From contig CANEAY010000015.1 in the NCBI GenBank assembly GCA_947425785.1, positions 1 through 48,124 of the forward strand: 48,124 bases of DNA, written 5' to 3'. How positions within the stretch are numbered: the first letter of the stretch is position 1; every line of letters starts with the position of its first letter. A program made the position numbers and the translations under genes. The DNA comes from an uncultured Pseudoflavonifractor sp. (lineage in GTDB: Bacteria > Bacillota > Clostridia > Oscillospirales > Oscillospiraceae). The notes beneath the pieces are model-generated. The model was not told where the DNA came from. It searched no databases and saw only the letters and a program-made list of their open reading frames with translations. This document shows positions 16,082 through 24,592 of the stretch, in pieces.

Positions 16082-16534
16082 ATGGGCCGCACATTCCGTT
16101 ACCTTTCCGAGTTCACCGTGGGTGAAAAGTTCACCACCCTGAGCCAGACCGTCACCGAGACCGACGTGATCCTCTTCGCCGGCATCACCGGCGACAAGAA
16201 CCCCATCCACACCGATAAGACCTACGCCGAGAAGCTTCCCTTCGGCACCCGCATCGCCCACGGCCTGTTGGGCGCGGGCATCGCCACCGGCCTCTGGGGC
16301 CGCATGGGCATGGTAGACGGCTCCGCTATCGCCGCCCTGGACACCTACTGGAAGTTCGTGGGCGCCATCCCCATCGGCGACACCATCCACTGCGAGATCA
16401 CCGTCAAGGACATCAAGCGCTCTGAAAAGAAGCCCGACCGGGGCGTCCTCAACCTGGAGTACGCCATCATTAACCAGGACGGCAAGGTCTGCCAGACCGG
16501 CTACATGAACACTATGCTCAAGTGGGAGGAGTAA
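16082..16534 (+). CDS. MaoC-like (R)-specific enoyl-CoA hydratase
   Basis: Single hot-dog-fold hydratase/dehydratase of the PhaJ type, adding or removing water at an enoyl-CoA with R stereochemistry. The catalytic Asp-His motif is GDKNPIH (about residues 36-42), followed by FGTRIAHGLLGAG, the second conserved element. 150 aa is typical. AGGAGGG lies about 9 bases before the ATG. It sits 27 bases after the acyl-CoA dehydrogenase in the sigma-54 operon. With the SDR that follows, it would interconvert enoyl-, (R)-3-hydroxy- and 3-oxoacyl-CoA (inference). Confidence 0.9.
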   Translation: MGRTFRYLSEFTVGEKFTTLSQTVTETDVILFAGITGDKNPIHTDKTYAEKLPFGTRIAHGLLGAGIATGLWGRMGMVDGSAIAALDTYWKFVGAIPIGDTIHCEITVKDIKRSEKKPDRGVLNLEYAIINQDGKVCQTGYMNTMLKWEE

Positions 16535-16612
16535 GCTCCCCATTCCATATCTCCGCAACTATCATCGGAAACTCGCAAAGCCGAACAGATATGTAAAAGG
16601 AGGACGTTCCCT

Positions 16613-17371
16613 ATGTATTATGAGCATCACCGTTATATAGACAAGGTCTGTGTTGTCACCGGCGCCGCCAACGGCCTGGGCTTGAGCCTGTGCACCCGCC
16701 TTTTGGAGGAGGGCGCTTACGTGGGCGCTCTGGACATTGAGGGCGATACCCTCAAGAAGGTCTTCGCCGGTAAGGAAGACCGCCTGCTTCCCGTGGAGGT
16801 GGACGTGGCCTCCAAGCCTTCTGTGGACGCGGCCATCAACGCCGTCATCGAGCGTTTCGGCCACATCGACGTCCTGTTCAACAATGCCGGCATCATCGGC
16901 CGCCAGTCCCTGCTGGACAGCACCGAGGAGCAGTGGCGCCGGGTCATCGACGTGAACCTGAACGGCACCTTCTTCTGCGCCCAGGCCGTCCTGCGCCACA
17001 TGGTGGACAAGGGCATCAAGGGCGTGGTGGTCAACACCAGCTCCGTGGCCTCCCAGATCGTCTCCCCCAAGACCGGCGCCTACAGCGCCAGTAAGGGCGG
17101 CGTGACCATGTTCACCAAGTTTGCCGCTTTGGAGATGGCCCAGTACGGCATCCGGGTCTGCGCTTACGGCCCCGGCACCAGCGTCACCCGCATTACCGAC
17201 GGCACCCGCAACGACCCCGACCGCTGCGCCATGTTCCTGCGCAACATCCCCATGGGCCGCTTCGGCGAGCCGGATGAGGCCACCTCTGTGGCCCTGTTCC
17301 TGGGCTCTGACGAGGCGTCCTACTGCACCGGCCAGACCTGGATCGAGGACGGCGGCAATACCCTGTTCTAA
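16613..17371 (+). CDS. Short-chain dehydrogenase/reductase
   Basis: Classical SDR, 252 aa. NAD(P)-binding TGAANGLG is near residue 15, NNAG near 93, the catalytic Ser in NTSSVAS and the YSASK catalytic motif near 160, ending in the usual WIEDGG. GGAGG lies about 9 bases before the ATG. A short 78-base gap to the MaoC gene holds nothing recognisable. In this operon it most likely handles a hydroxyacyl-CoA or a ring/side-chain hydroxyl. Substrate cannot be told from sequence. Confidence 0.88.
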   Translation: MYYEHHRYIDKVCVVTGAANGLGLSLCTRLLEEGAYVGALDIEGDTLKKVFAGKEDRLLPVEVDVASKPSVDAAINAVIERFGHIDVLFNNAGIIGRQSLLDSTEEQWRRVIDVNLNGTFFCAQAVLRHMVDKGIKGVVVNTSSVASQIVSPKTGAYSASKGGVTMFTKFAALEMAQYGIRVCAYGPGTSVTRITDGTRNDPDRCAMFLRNIPMGRFGEPDEATSVALFLGSDEASYCTGQTWIEDGGNTLF

Positions 17372-17394
17372 ACCACAAAAAGGAGGCTGATCTA

Positions 17395-18702
17395 ATGGAT
17401 TGGCGTGAAGTTTATAAGGACAAGATCGTGTCTGCCGCCGAGGCGGTCAGTCACATCAAGTCCGGCGACAAGATCATTTACGGCGACTGGCTGGGTGAGC
17501 CCCCCGCCCTGGTGGCGGCCCTCATCGAGCGCTCCGCCGACCTGAAGAACGTGGAGATCATCCACGGCATCAGCCCCGGCCCCAACGCCGACACCGACCC
17601 CGCCTACGAGGGCATCTTCCACCACACCGCCGTGTTCCTGGGCGCTCTGAGCCGCCCCGGCTACTATGACGGCAAGGTGGAGTACATCGGCGGCAGCAAC
17701 TTCCACGAGTGGCCCAAGATGTTTGGCGAGTCCAAGGTGCTCAACCCCCACTGGGCCATGGTGCAGGTCTCTGAGCCGGACGAGAACGGCCTGTGCAGCT
17801 ACGGCGTGGACTGCTCCTTCACCGAGCCCGCCGTCCGCACCGCCGCCCCCGGTCAGGTCATCGTTCAGATCAACCCCAGCTACCCCAAGGTGGGCGGCAA
17901 GATGCTGGATCTGAAGGACGCCGACTACATCGTCTATCAGGACTCCCCCCTCTACACCATCGGCCGGGCCGTCATCGACGAGAAGATCCAGAAGATCGCC
18001 GACTACTGCTCCAGCCTGGTGGAGGACGGCGCCACCCTCCAGCTGGGCATCGGCGCCCTGCCTGACGCCATCGCCCGGAACCTGACCACCAAGAAGGATC
18101 TGGGTATCCACTCCGAGACCTTTACCGAGGCCATGATGGAGCTCATCCAGGCCGGGGTCATCACCAACAAGTGCAAGACCCTCCATCCGGGCAAGTGCGT
18201 CTTTGCCCAGCTGGCCGGTTCCGTCGACCTCTACAAGTTCGCCGACGGCAATCCCATGTTTGAGACCTATCCCGTGGACTACGTCAACGACCCCATGGTC
18301 ATCTGCCAGAACTTTAAGCAGACCTCCATCAACGCCTGCCTCCAGGTGGACTTGAAGGGCCAGGTCAACTCCGAGACGGTGAAGGGCAAGCAGTTCAGCG
18401 GCATCGGCGGCCAGCTCGACCACGTTCGGGGCGCCCAGATGAGCAAGGGCGGCAAGTCCATCATTGCCCTGAAGTCCACCGCCAAGGGGGACACCATCTC
18501 CCAGATCGTCCCCTTCATGGAGCCGGGCAACGTGGTCACCGTGTCCCGTTACGACTCCCAGTACATCGTCACCGAGTACGGCATCGCCGACCTGAAGCAT
18601 AAGACCGAGCGGGAGCGGGCCGCGGCCCTCATCGCCATCGCCCACCCCAAGTTCCGGGAAGAGCTGACCCAGAAGGCCTTTGAGATGGGCCTGCTCCACT
18701 GA
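17395..18702 (+). CDS. Cat-type acyl-CoA:carboxylate CoA-transferase
   Basis: Acetyl-CoA hydrolase/transferase family (Cat1/Cat2, 4-hydroxybutyrate or butyryl-CoA:acetate CoA-transferase). 435 aa is the family size. The middle shows LQLGIGALPDAIA, then HSETFTEAMMEL with the predicted catalytic Glu that forms the CoA-thioester intermediate, and GIGGQLDHVRGA near the CoA site. AAGGAGG is just before the ATG. It would activate the incoming acid, or release the product, by swapping CoA with acetate or another acid without spending ATP. Cat family members have different preferences; butyrate, 4-hydroxybutyrate or a 3-hydroxy acid are all possible here. Confidence 0.88.
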   Translation: MDWREVYKDKIVSAAEAVSHIKSGDKIIYGDWLGEPPALVAALIERSADLKNVEIIHGISPGPNADTDPAYEGIFHHTAVFLGALSRPGYYDGKVEYIGGSNFHEWPKMFGESKVLNPHWAMVQVSEPDENGLCSYGVDCSFTEPAVRTAAPGQVIVQINPSYPKVGGKMLDLKDADYIVYQDSPLYTIGRAVIDEKIQKIADYCSSLVEDGATLQLGIGALPDAIARNLTTKKDLGIHSETFTEAMMELIQAGVITNKCKTLHPGKCVFAQLAGSVDLYKFADGNPMFETYPVDYVNDPMVICQNFKQTSINACLQVDLKGQVNSETVKGKQFSGIGGQLDHVRGAQMSKGGKSIIALKSTAKGDTISQIVPFMEPGNVVTVSRYDSQYIVTEYGIADLKHKTERERAAALIAIAHPKFREELTQKAFEMGLLH

Positions 18703-18722
18703 AGAGAGTAAGGAAGTTCACT

Positions 18723-19928
18723 ATGAAAAAAGAGAAGAATCGCTGGCTCGTTTTGTTCTGCATCTGCTGTAATACCTTCTGCCTGGGCGGCGTCTACGCC
18801 TGGAGCGCCTTCTCCGGGGAGCTGGCCGTCCAGATGGGCTGTGAGTACAGCCAGGTGACCGTGGCCTATTCGGTCATGCTGATGACCATTGCCGCCATGG
18901 GCCTGGTGGGCGGTATGCTGCTGCAGAAGTACGGCGCCAAAAAGCTCATCCGCATTGCCGGTATCATGTGGGGCCTGGGCTGGCTGCTCACCGGCTTTGC
19001 CCAGAACCTGGTGATGCTCTATGCCACCTTCGGCCTGCTGGCGGGCTGTGCCTCCGGCTTTGGCTACACCCCCGGTGTGGTCACCGCCGTGAGCTGGTTC
19101 CCCGACAAGAAGGGCTTCGCCTCCGGCATGGCCGTGGGCGTGTGCGGCATGGCCTCCCTCATTGTGGCCCCCCTGGCCAACGCCCTGCTGACCAAGTTTG
19201 ACGCCCTCACCGCCTTTAAGATCGTGGGCGGCATCTTCCTGGTCATCTCCCTGGCCACCTCCTGGTACATCGACTCCCCCGCCCCCGGCTGGGTGCCGGA
19301 GGGGTACACCCCCAGCGCCACCGCTCCGGCGGCCACCGATGGCAAGACCTGGCGGGAGATGCTTCGTGATCCCCGGGCCTACCTGCTGTGGGCTACCATG
19401 CTCTTTGCCTCCGTTGCCGGCCTGACCCTTATCGGCCATGCCTCCAAGATCGGCCAGGAGGTGGCGGGCATCACCGCCGCCCAGGCCGCCATGCTGGTTG
19501 GCATCATGGCTGTGGGCAACTTCGGCGGACGGCTGGCCATGGGCTCCCTGTCCGACGTGGTGGGCCGCCACACCATCATCATGGGCGTTATGGTCATCTG
19601 CGCTCTGGACATGGTGTTCCTGGCCAACACCAATTCTTTCATCAGCTTCGTTATCGCCATCGTCATCGCGGGTGCCTGCTTCGGCGGCGTTCTGGCCACC
19701 TTCTCGGCCCTGAGCTCCGACACCTTTGGCCCCAAGTATAACGGCATCAACTACAGCATCATCTTTACCGGCTACGGCATCGCCTCCATCGTGGGGCCCA
19801 ACGTGGCCACCTCCATCCGCAGCTCCAGCGGAAGCTACTCCGGAGCCTTTATCTTTGCTGCCGTGTGCAGCCTTCTGGCCGCCTTCCTGTGCTTCCTGGC
19901 CAAGAGACTGGACAAGAAAGCAATATAA
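18723..19928 (+). CDS. MFS transporter, oxalate/formate antiporter (OFA) type
   Basis: 12-helix major facilitator protein, 401 aa. The N-terminal helix carries GGVYAWSAFSGEL, a family feature of OFA carriers, and the central loop between halves is short. A second-half SLSDVVGRH segment matches the conserved inter-helix loop. AAGGAAG precedes the ATG. It lies directly after the CoA-transferase, so carriage of a monocarboxylate, either the substrate or the end product, fits. OFA-like carriers for many acids exist, so oxalate itself is not implied. Confidence 0.85.
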   Translation: MKKEKNRWLVLFCICCNTFCLGGVYAWSAFSGELAVQMGCEYSQVTVAYSVMLMTIAAMGLVGGMLLQKYGAKKLIRIAGIMWGLGWLLTGFAQNLVMLYATFGLLAGCASGFGYTPGVVTAVSWFPDKKGFASGMAVGVCGMASLIVAPLANALLTKFDALTAFKIVGGIFLVISLATSWYIDSPAPGWVPEGYTPSATAPAATDGKTWREMLRDPRAYLLWATMLFASVAGLTLIGHASKIGQEVAGITAAQAAMLVGIMAVGNFGGRLAMGSLSDVVGRHTIIMGVMVICALDMVFLANTNSFISFVIAIVIAGACFGGVLATFSALSSDTFGPKYNGINYSIIFTGYGIASIVGPNVATSIRSSSGSYSGAFIFAAVCSLLAAFLCFLAKRLDKKAI

Positions 19929-19978
19929 CGCCAGAGATCGGTTAGAGAGAAATCCAAATAAACAAGGAGGAAAAAACT

Positions 19979-21271
19979 ATGTTTAGTATCCTGGCAATCG
20001 TCCTTCCCCTGGCACTTCTGGTCTTTTTGATCTGGAAGCGGGTCAACATCGCTGTGTCCGCCCTGGTCTGTACCGGCCTCATGGCCGCCCTTTCCGGCCT
20101 GGACGTGTACAGCTGCCTCACCACCGACTACATGGACGCCTTCGTGGGCTACATCCGCAACTACTGGCCCCTGATCTTCCTGGGCGCCAGCTTCGGTAAG
20201 GCCATGCAGCTGGGCGGCGGCGCCGAGGATCTGGCCAACATGCTCACCGCCAAGCTGGGCACCAAGTACACCGTGCCCCTTCTGTGTCTGGTCACCCTGA
20301 TCCTGGGTTACGGCGGCGTGTCCTGCTACGTCATCGTGTTCGTCATGTACCCCATCTGCCTCAATATGTTCAAGAAGGCCGACCTGCCCCGCAAGATGAT
20401 CCCCGGCATCGTGGCCGCCGGCTGCTTCACCGCCGTCAACCTGGGCCCGGGCTCTCCCTCTGTGGTCAATAACATCCCCGTGAAGTACCTGGGCACCTCC
20501 CCCACCATCCTGCCCATCTATTCCGGCATCATCGCCGCCTTCTTCTTCCTCATCGCCACCGCTTACATGATGTGGGAGGAAAAGCGGGCCCGCAAGAACG
20601 GCTGGGGCTTCGATGCTGACGAGGCCACCTTGAAGATGATGGCCGAGTACGAGGCCAAGGAGCACGGCAACGGCGCCATCGCCCTCATCCCCCTGGCCAT
20701 CGTGGTGGTTCCCCTGTTCTTCCACGTGGACGTGCTCTACACCCTGCTGGCCGGCTGGATCGCCGTGGCCGTCCTCTACTGGAAGAAGATCGACAATAAG
20801 GTGGAGATTCTCAACTGCGGCGTGGCCGACGCCATGGGCGCCATCGTGGCCACCTCTGCCGTCGTGGGCTTCGGCGGCGTCGCCAAGCTGACCGCCGGCT
20901 ACGAGACCATCGTAGGCATCGCCACCGGCATGGGCGGCAATCCCCTCATCTCCTTCTCCATCGCCACCTCCCTGCTGGCCGGCGCCTGCGGCTCTGGTTC
21001 CGGCGGCCTGACCCTGGCCCTGGAGACCCTGGCTCCCAAGTATCTGGAGATGGGCGTCAACCCCGGCGTGCTTCACAAGATCGCCTCCGCCGCCTGTATC
21101 ACCCTGGACTCCCTGCCCCACAACGGCGTCATGGTCACCGTGCTGACCTGCTGCGGCCTGACCCACAAGGAGGGCTACCGTTACCTGGGCTTCATTACCG
21201 TGGGTCTGGCTATCGTCACCCTGATCTTCGCCATCATCCTGGCGTCCATTATGTATCCCATCGGGGTGTAA
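19979..21271 (+). CDS. GntP-family permease (hydroxy acid / short-chain acid type)
   Basis: About 12 membrane segments in 430 aa. The family-typical NLGPGSPSVVNNIP loop is in the middle, and GACGSGSGGLTLALETL and LDSLPHNGVM come late. AAGGAGG sits before the ATG. GntP members import gluconate-like sugar acids; a branch found beside CoA-transferases takes up 3-hydroxybutyrate or related short acids. Being next to the CoA-transferase and hydratase favours the second option (inference). It is the last gene before a large stem structure. Confidence 0.85.
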   Translation: MFSILAIVLPLALLVFLIWKRVNIAVSALVCTGLMAALSGLDVYSCLTTDYMDAFVGYIRNYWPLIFLGASFGKAMQLGGGAEDLANMLTAKLGTKYTVPLLCLVTLILGYGGVSCYVIVFVMYPICLNMFKKADLPRKMIPGIVAAGCFTAVNLGPGSPSVVNNIPVKYLGTSPTILPIYSGIIAAFFFLIATAYMMWEEKRARKNGWGFDADEATLKMMAEYEAKEHGNGAIALIPLAIVVVPLFFHVDVLYTLLAGWIAVAVLYWKKIDNKVEILNCGVADAMGAIVATSAVVGFGGVAKLTAGYETIVGIATGMGGNPLISFSIATSLLAGACGSGSGGLTLALETLAPKYLEMGVNPGVLHKIASAACITLDSLPHNGVMVTVLTCCGLTHKEGYRYLGFITVGLAIVTLIFAIILASIMYPIGV

Positions 21272-21315
21272 ATAGCACTCTTCACTATCAGATCAGTCAC
21301 TGAGCGTTGAAAATG

Positions 21316-21378
21316 TATAGGGGCTCCGCCGGGAGAGAGTAACCGTCAAAGGCGCTCGATTTTGGCGGGGCCCCTATA
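21316..21378 (+). promoter_or_regulatory. Large hairpin between the permease and ligase genes
   Basis: TATAGGGGCTCCGCC (21316-21330) pairs along its whole length with 21364-21378 (one G-U) around a 33-base loop. Only a weak T-rich run (TAATTTTAT) follows, and the ligase ribosome binding site begins 7 bases later. It may be a leaky terminator dividing the operon or a leader control element. Confidence 0.55.
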
Positions 21379-21397
21379 ATTTTATGGGAGTTTGCGT

Positions 21398-23062
21398 ATG
21401 AAAGGCTTAAAAGAAGAACGGTTGGCGCAGCTGGAAGCCCTCTACCCCACCTGGGAGAAAAAGACGGTGTGGAACTTCTTTCTGGCCACCGCGGAGCGCG
21501 TTCCAGACCAGGACTTCATCGTCACCGAAGACCAGGGAAGCTATACCTACGGGCAGACCCGGCAGGAGGCCCTCCGGGTGGCCCGGGGCCTGGCGGCCCT
21601 TGGGGTGCGCCCCGGCGACCATGTGGCCCTCCAGATCGGCAACTCGCCGGTGGAGGTGTTTCTGGCTCTGGCCCTCTCTGCCCTCCGGGCGGTGAAAGTG
21701 GCGGTGAATATGGCCCTGGGCCCCAAGGAACTGGGGTACATCCTGGGCCAGTCCAGCGCCCGGTTCCTGGTGGCGGGCCGCGACCTGCGCCTGGCCGGGG
21801 TAAAGACCGCCCTGGAAGGGGTGGTGGCCCTGCCGGAGGTGTCCTGTGAGATCGACGCCCCCATCACGGCCTGGGAGGACTGCCTGACCGCCGGGGCGGG
21901 GCAGGAACTGCCGGAGAGCGTGGGGGAGCAGTACGCCGACGAGGTCTGCGACATCATCTACACTTCCGGCAGCACCAGCGCCCCCAAGGGCGTCCTGCTG
22001 ACCCACGATATGCTGATGCGCAGCGCTTACGCCAGCTGTATCAACCGGGGCTTTGAGATGGGCCGCCGTGTGTTCGTCCCCCTGCCCATGATCCACTGCT
22101 ACGGCTATGTGGAGGGGATGCTTGCCTGCATCCTGGTGGGAGGCGCCATTTTGTTTCACAGCGGCAAATTCCGGGCGGAGCCGGCCCTGCGCTTCATGGC
22201 GGAGAGCCGGGCCAACGACGTGCTCAGCGTCCCCTCCCAGATGATGGCCGTCATCAACTATCTAAAAGAAAACCCCATGGAGCTGACCCACCTCCACGCC
22301 GTCTACTGCTCTGCCGCTGTCTGCCCCGCCTGGGTCTGGCCCGGCATCCGGTCGGCGCTGAAGGTGGATGATCTCATCACCGGCTACGGCATGAGCGAGG
22401 TCTGCGGCGCCTCCATGCAGACCCAGCCCTCCGACGGGGACGACATCCTCTGCAGCCGGGTGGGCCGCCTCCTCCAGGGGGGCTGCGCCGGGGCGGCGGA
22501 GTACGGCGGGTGCCAGCTGGAGTACCAGATCACCGACCAGCAGACCGGGGAGCCCTGCAAGCTGGGGGAGCCGGGAGAGCTGTGGTGCCGGGGGCTGGTG
22601 GTCACCAAGGGCTACTACAACCGGCCGGAGATCAACGCCAAGGCCTTCACCGCCGACGGCTGGTTCCGCACCGGGGACTGCGGCTATTTTGACCCCGACG
22701 GCTACCTCGTCCTCTGCGGCCGGGTGGATGATATGTATAAGATCAACGGGGAAAACGTCTCCCCCAAGTTTTTGGAGGACACCATCGGCAGCTGCCCCCT
22801 GGTGGGCAGCGTGGCGGTGGTGGGCGTTCCCGATGACCGCCACGGCTACGTGGGGGCCGCCTACATCCAGCTTCACCAGGACACCCCGGAGCACCGGGCG
22901 GGGGTGGAGGAATACTGCCGGGAGCATCTGGCCCGGTTCCAGGTGCCCAAGTACTTCGTCTATATGCGGGAGGGCGACTGGCCCTGTACCTCCACCGGCA
23001 AAGTCCAGAAGTTCCGCCTGCGCCAGATGGCGGAGGAGAGCTTCAGCGTTTCAAAGCAATAG
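21398..23062 (+). CDS. Acyl-CoA synthetase (AMP-forming ligase)
   Basis: Activates a carboxylic acid to its CoA thioester through an acyl-adenylate. ANL-superfamily motifs: YTSGSTSAPKGVLLTH (P-loop-like, near residue 190), GYGMSEV near 330, GWFRTGDCGYFD near 425, GRVDDMYKINGENVSP (hinge) and a C-terminal GKVQKF with the catalytic Lys. 554 aa. ATG at 21398 follows GGGAG by 7 bases. It is the first gene of the second half of the cluster. In role it corresponds to BaiB-type ligases that open bile-acid side-chain pathways, but medium-chain fatty acid, aromatic and cyclic acid ligases share this fold, so substrate is open. Confidence 0.88.
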   Translation: MKGLKEERLAQLEALYPTWEKKTVWNFFLATAERVPDQDFIVTEDQGSYTYGQTRQEALRVARGLAALGVRPGDHVALQIGNSPVEVFLALALSALRAVKVAVNMALGPKELGYILGQSSARFLVAGRDLRLAGVKTALEGVVALPEVSCEIDAPITAWEDCLTAGAGQELPESVGEQYADEVCDIIYTSGSTSAPKGVLLTHDMLMRSAYASCINRGFEMGRRVFVPLPMIHCYGYVEGMLACILVGGAILFHSGKFRAEPALRFMAESRANDVLSVPSQMMAVINYLKENPMELTHLHAVYCSAAVCPAWVWPGIRSALKVDDLITGYGMSEVCGASMQTQPSDGDDILCSRVGRLLQGGCAGAAEYGGCQLEYQITDQQTGEPCKLGEPGELWCRGLVVTKGYYNRPEINAKAFTADGWFRTGDCGYFDPDGYLVLCGRVDDMYKINGENVSPKFLEDTIGSCPLVGSVAVVGVPDDRHGYVGAAYIQLHQDTPEHRAGVEEYCREHLARFQVPKYFVYMREGDWPCTSTGKVQKFRLRQMAEESFSVSKQ

Positions 23063-23073
23063 GGGGGCAGACT

Positions 23074-23976
23074 ATGGCGACCATCCGACAGGTTTACGGC
23101 AATACCTATTGTATCGTCACCGGCTGTATGCACATCCCCTTCTACAAGCTGGGGGACGGCAAGGTGGTGCTCATGGACTCCGGCTTTCCCCACGAGGGGG
23201 ACGAGATCCAGGCGGCTTTGGAGGCCGAGGGCCTCTCCGTCCAGGCCATTTTGACCACCCATGTCCACTACGACCACATCGGCAACCACGACCGGTTCCG
23301 GGAGCGTTATGGGGCGGAGATATATATGTCCGCCTACGATGCGGGCATTGCCCAGACCCCCCTGACTCTCCAGGCCTGCTTCTACGCCAACAGTGTCACC
23401 GAGATCGCCCGGACTTACCCCTACATGGTCTGCCGGGCCGACCACACCCTCCCCGCCGAGACGGGGACGGTGACCATCGATGGGGCGGTGTTCACCACCC
23501 TCCACCTGCCCGGCCACTCCCACTGCCATTGGGGCTATGTGACTCCCGATGACGTGGCCTACATCGGCGACCTGCTTATGGGGAAGACCGATCTGGAGGC
23601 CACCAGTCTCATGTTCGGCCAGGACTGGCTGGAGACCCTGCGGAGCATCGACCGGATCTGCACCACCAGCTTCCGGGCCTACATCCTGGCCCACAGCGAC
23701 GTGGTGGAGGACGTCCGGGAACTGGCGCGGCTGAACCGGGAGGCCATTCTGGATCAGATGGATTGGGTACTGTCCAAAATGGAGGACTGGAAGAGCCGCC
23801 AGGAGGTCACTGCCCTCATGGTGAAGGAGCGGTGCCGCCGGGTGGACAAGGAGCGGGTACGCATGATCGGCCGCTTTGCGTCTTCGGCCATCTATTATCT
23901 GGAGGACACCCACCAGCTGGAATTCCGGGTGGAGGAGGGCGTCCTCTGCTACCGAAGGGCCCGAAAGGAAGGATGA
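23074..23976 (+). CDS. Metallo-beta-lactamase-fold hydrolase
   Basis: 300-aa MBL-fold protein. The two-metal motif THVHYDHIGNH (HxHxDH) is near residue 67-77, with later ligands in LPGHSHCHWG and YIGDLLMG. It has an extra C-terminal helical region of about 80 residues. Family members with this layout include glyoxalase II-like thioesterases and lactonases. Its position between an acyl-CoA ligase and reductases suggests hydrolysis of a thioester or ring lactone (inference). Its stop overlaps an alternative ATG of the next gene. Confidence 0.82.
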   Translation: MATIRQVYGNTYCIVTGCMHIPFYKLGDGKVVLMDSGFPHEGDEIQAALEAEGLSVQAILTTHVHYDHIGNHDRFRERYGAEIYMSAYDAGIAQTPLTLQACFYANSVTEIARTYPYMVCRADHTLPAETGTVTIDGAVFTTLHLPGHSHCHWGYVTPDDVAYIGDLLMGKTDLEATSLMFGQDWLETLRSIDRICTTSFRAYILAHSDVVEDVRELARLNREAILDQMDWVLSKMEDWKSRQEVTALMVKERCRRVDKERVRMIGRFASSAIYYLEDTHQLEFRVEEGVLCYRRARKEG

Positions 23977-23978
23977 CT

Positions 23979-24548
23979 ATGAAGCTGTGCGTCGTCATTG
24001 GCTCCGGCCGTGTGGGAGGCAACACCGAACAACTGGCCGATGCCTTTATCAAGGGGGCCGAGGAGGCCGGGCATGAGGCGGTGAAGATACACCTGGGCAA
24101 GGTGAAAATAGGCCCCTGCCTGGGCTGTAATGGCTGCGTCGCCGGGGGTGCCTGCGTCCAGAAGGACGACTTCCCACTCTTCGCCAGGGCCTTCCTGGAC
24201 TGTGATGCCCTGGTGCTGACCACCCCCCTCTATTTCTGGGGCATCAGCGGCCAGCTGAAGTCCCTCATCGACCGCATCTACTCCATCGGGGAGAAAGACC
24301 CCAAGGGATATTTCAAATATCCCATGAAAAAGTGCGCCATGCTGTGTACTGCGGCGGACTCCGACCGCCACTTCTGGGCCTTCGAGCTGGTGGAGCAGTA
24401 TTACCGTCGGCTGGTGAACTATATGCACTGGGAGGACTTGGGCCTTCTCGCCGCCGGCGGCTGCGGCGGGAGCGGCACCTTCCCCCGGCGCATTGAGGAG
24501 ACCCCTCACCTTCAGCGGGCCTATGAGTTTGGAAAAGGACTGCGGTAA
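23979..24548 (+). CDS. Flavodoxin-like NAD(P)H-dependent oxidoreductase
   Basis: 189-aa FMN-binding flavodoxin-fold reductase. GSGRVGGNTEQLADAF is the phosphate-binding loop region at residues 9-24. GPCLGCNGCVAGGACV (CxxCxxC...C) resembles iron-sulfur flavoproteins, and TTPLYFWGISGQLK matches the FMN-ring contact loop of this family. The ATG at 23979 has AGGAAGG 6 bases upstream. Another ATG at 23973 overlaps the previous stop. It probably passes electrons to a neighbouring reductase or reduces a quinone/enone directly (inference). Confidence 0.82.
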   Translation: MKLCVVIGSGRVGGNTEQLADAFIKGAEEAGHEAVKIHLGKVKIGPCLGCNGCVAGGACVQKDDFPLFARAFLDCDALVLTTPLYFWGISGQLKSLIDRIYSIGEKDPKGYFKYPMKKCAMLCTAADSDRHFWAFELVEQYYRRLVNYMHWEDLGLLAAGGCGGSGTFPRRIEETPHLQRAYEFGKGLR

Positions 24549-24592
24549 GCAGTGTTTAAAGCGAAAAGCAAAGTAAAAAAGGAGACAGAGCA

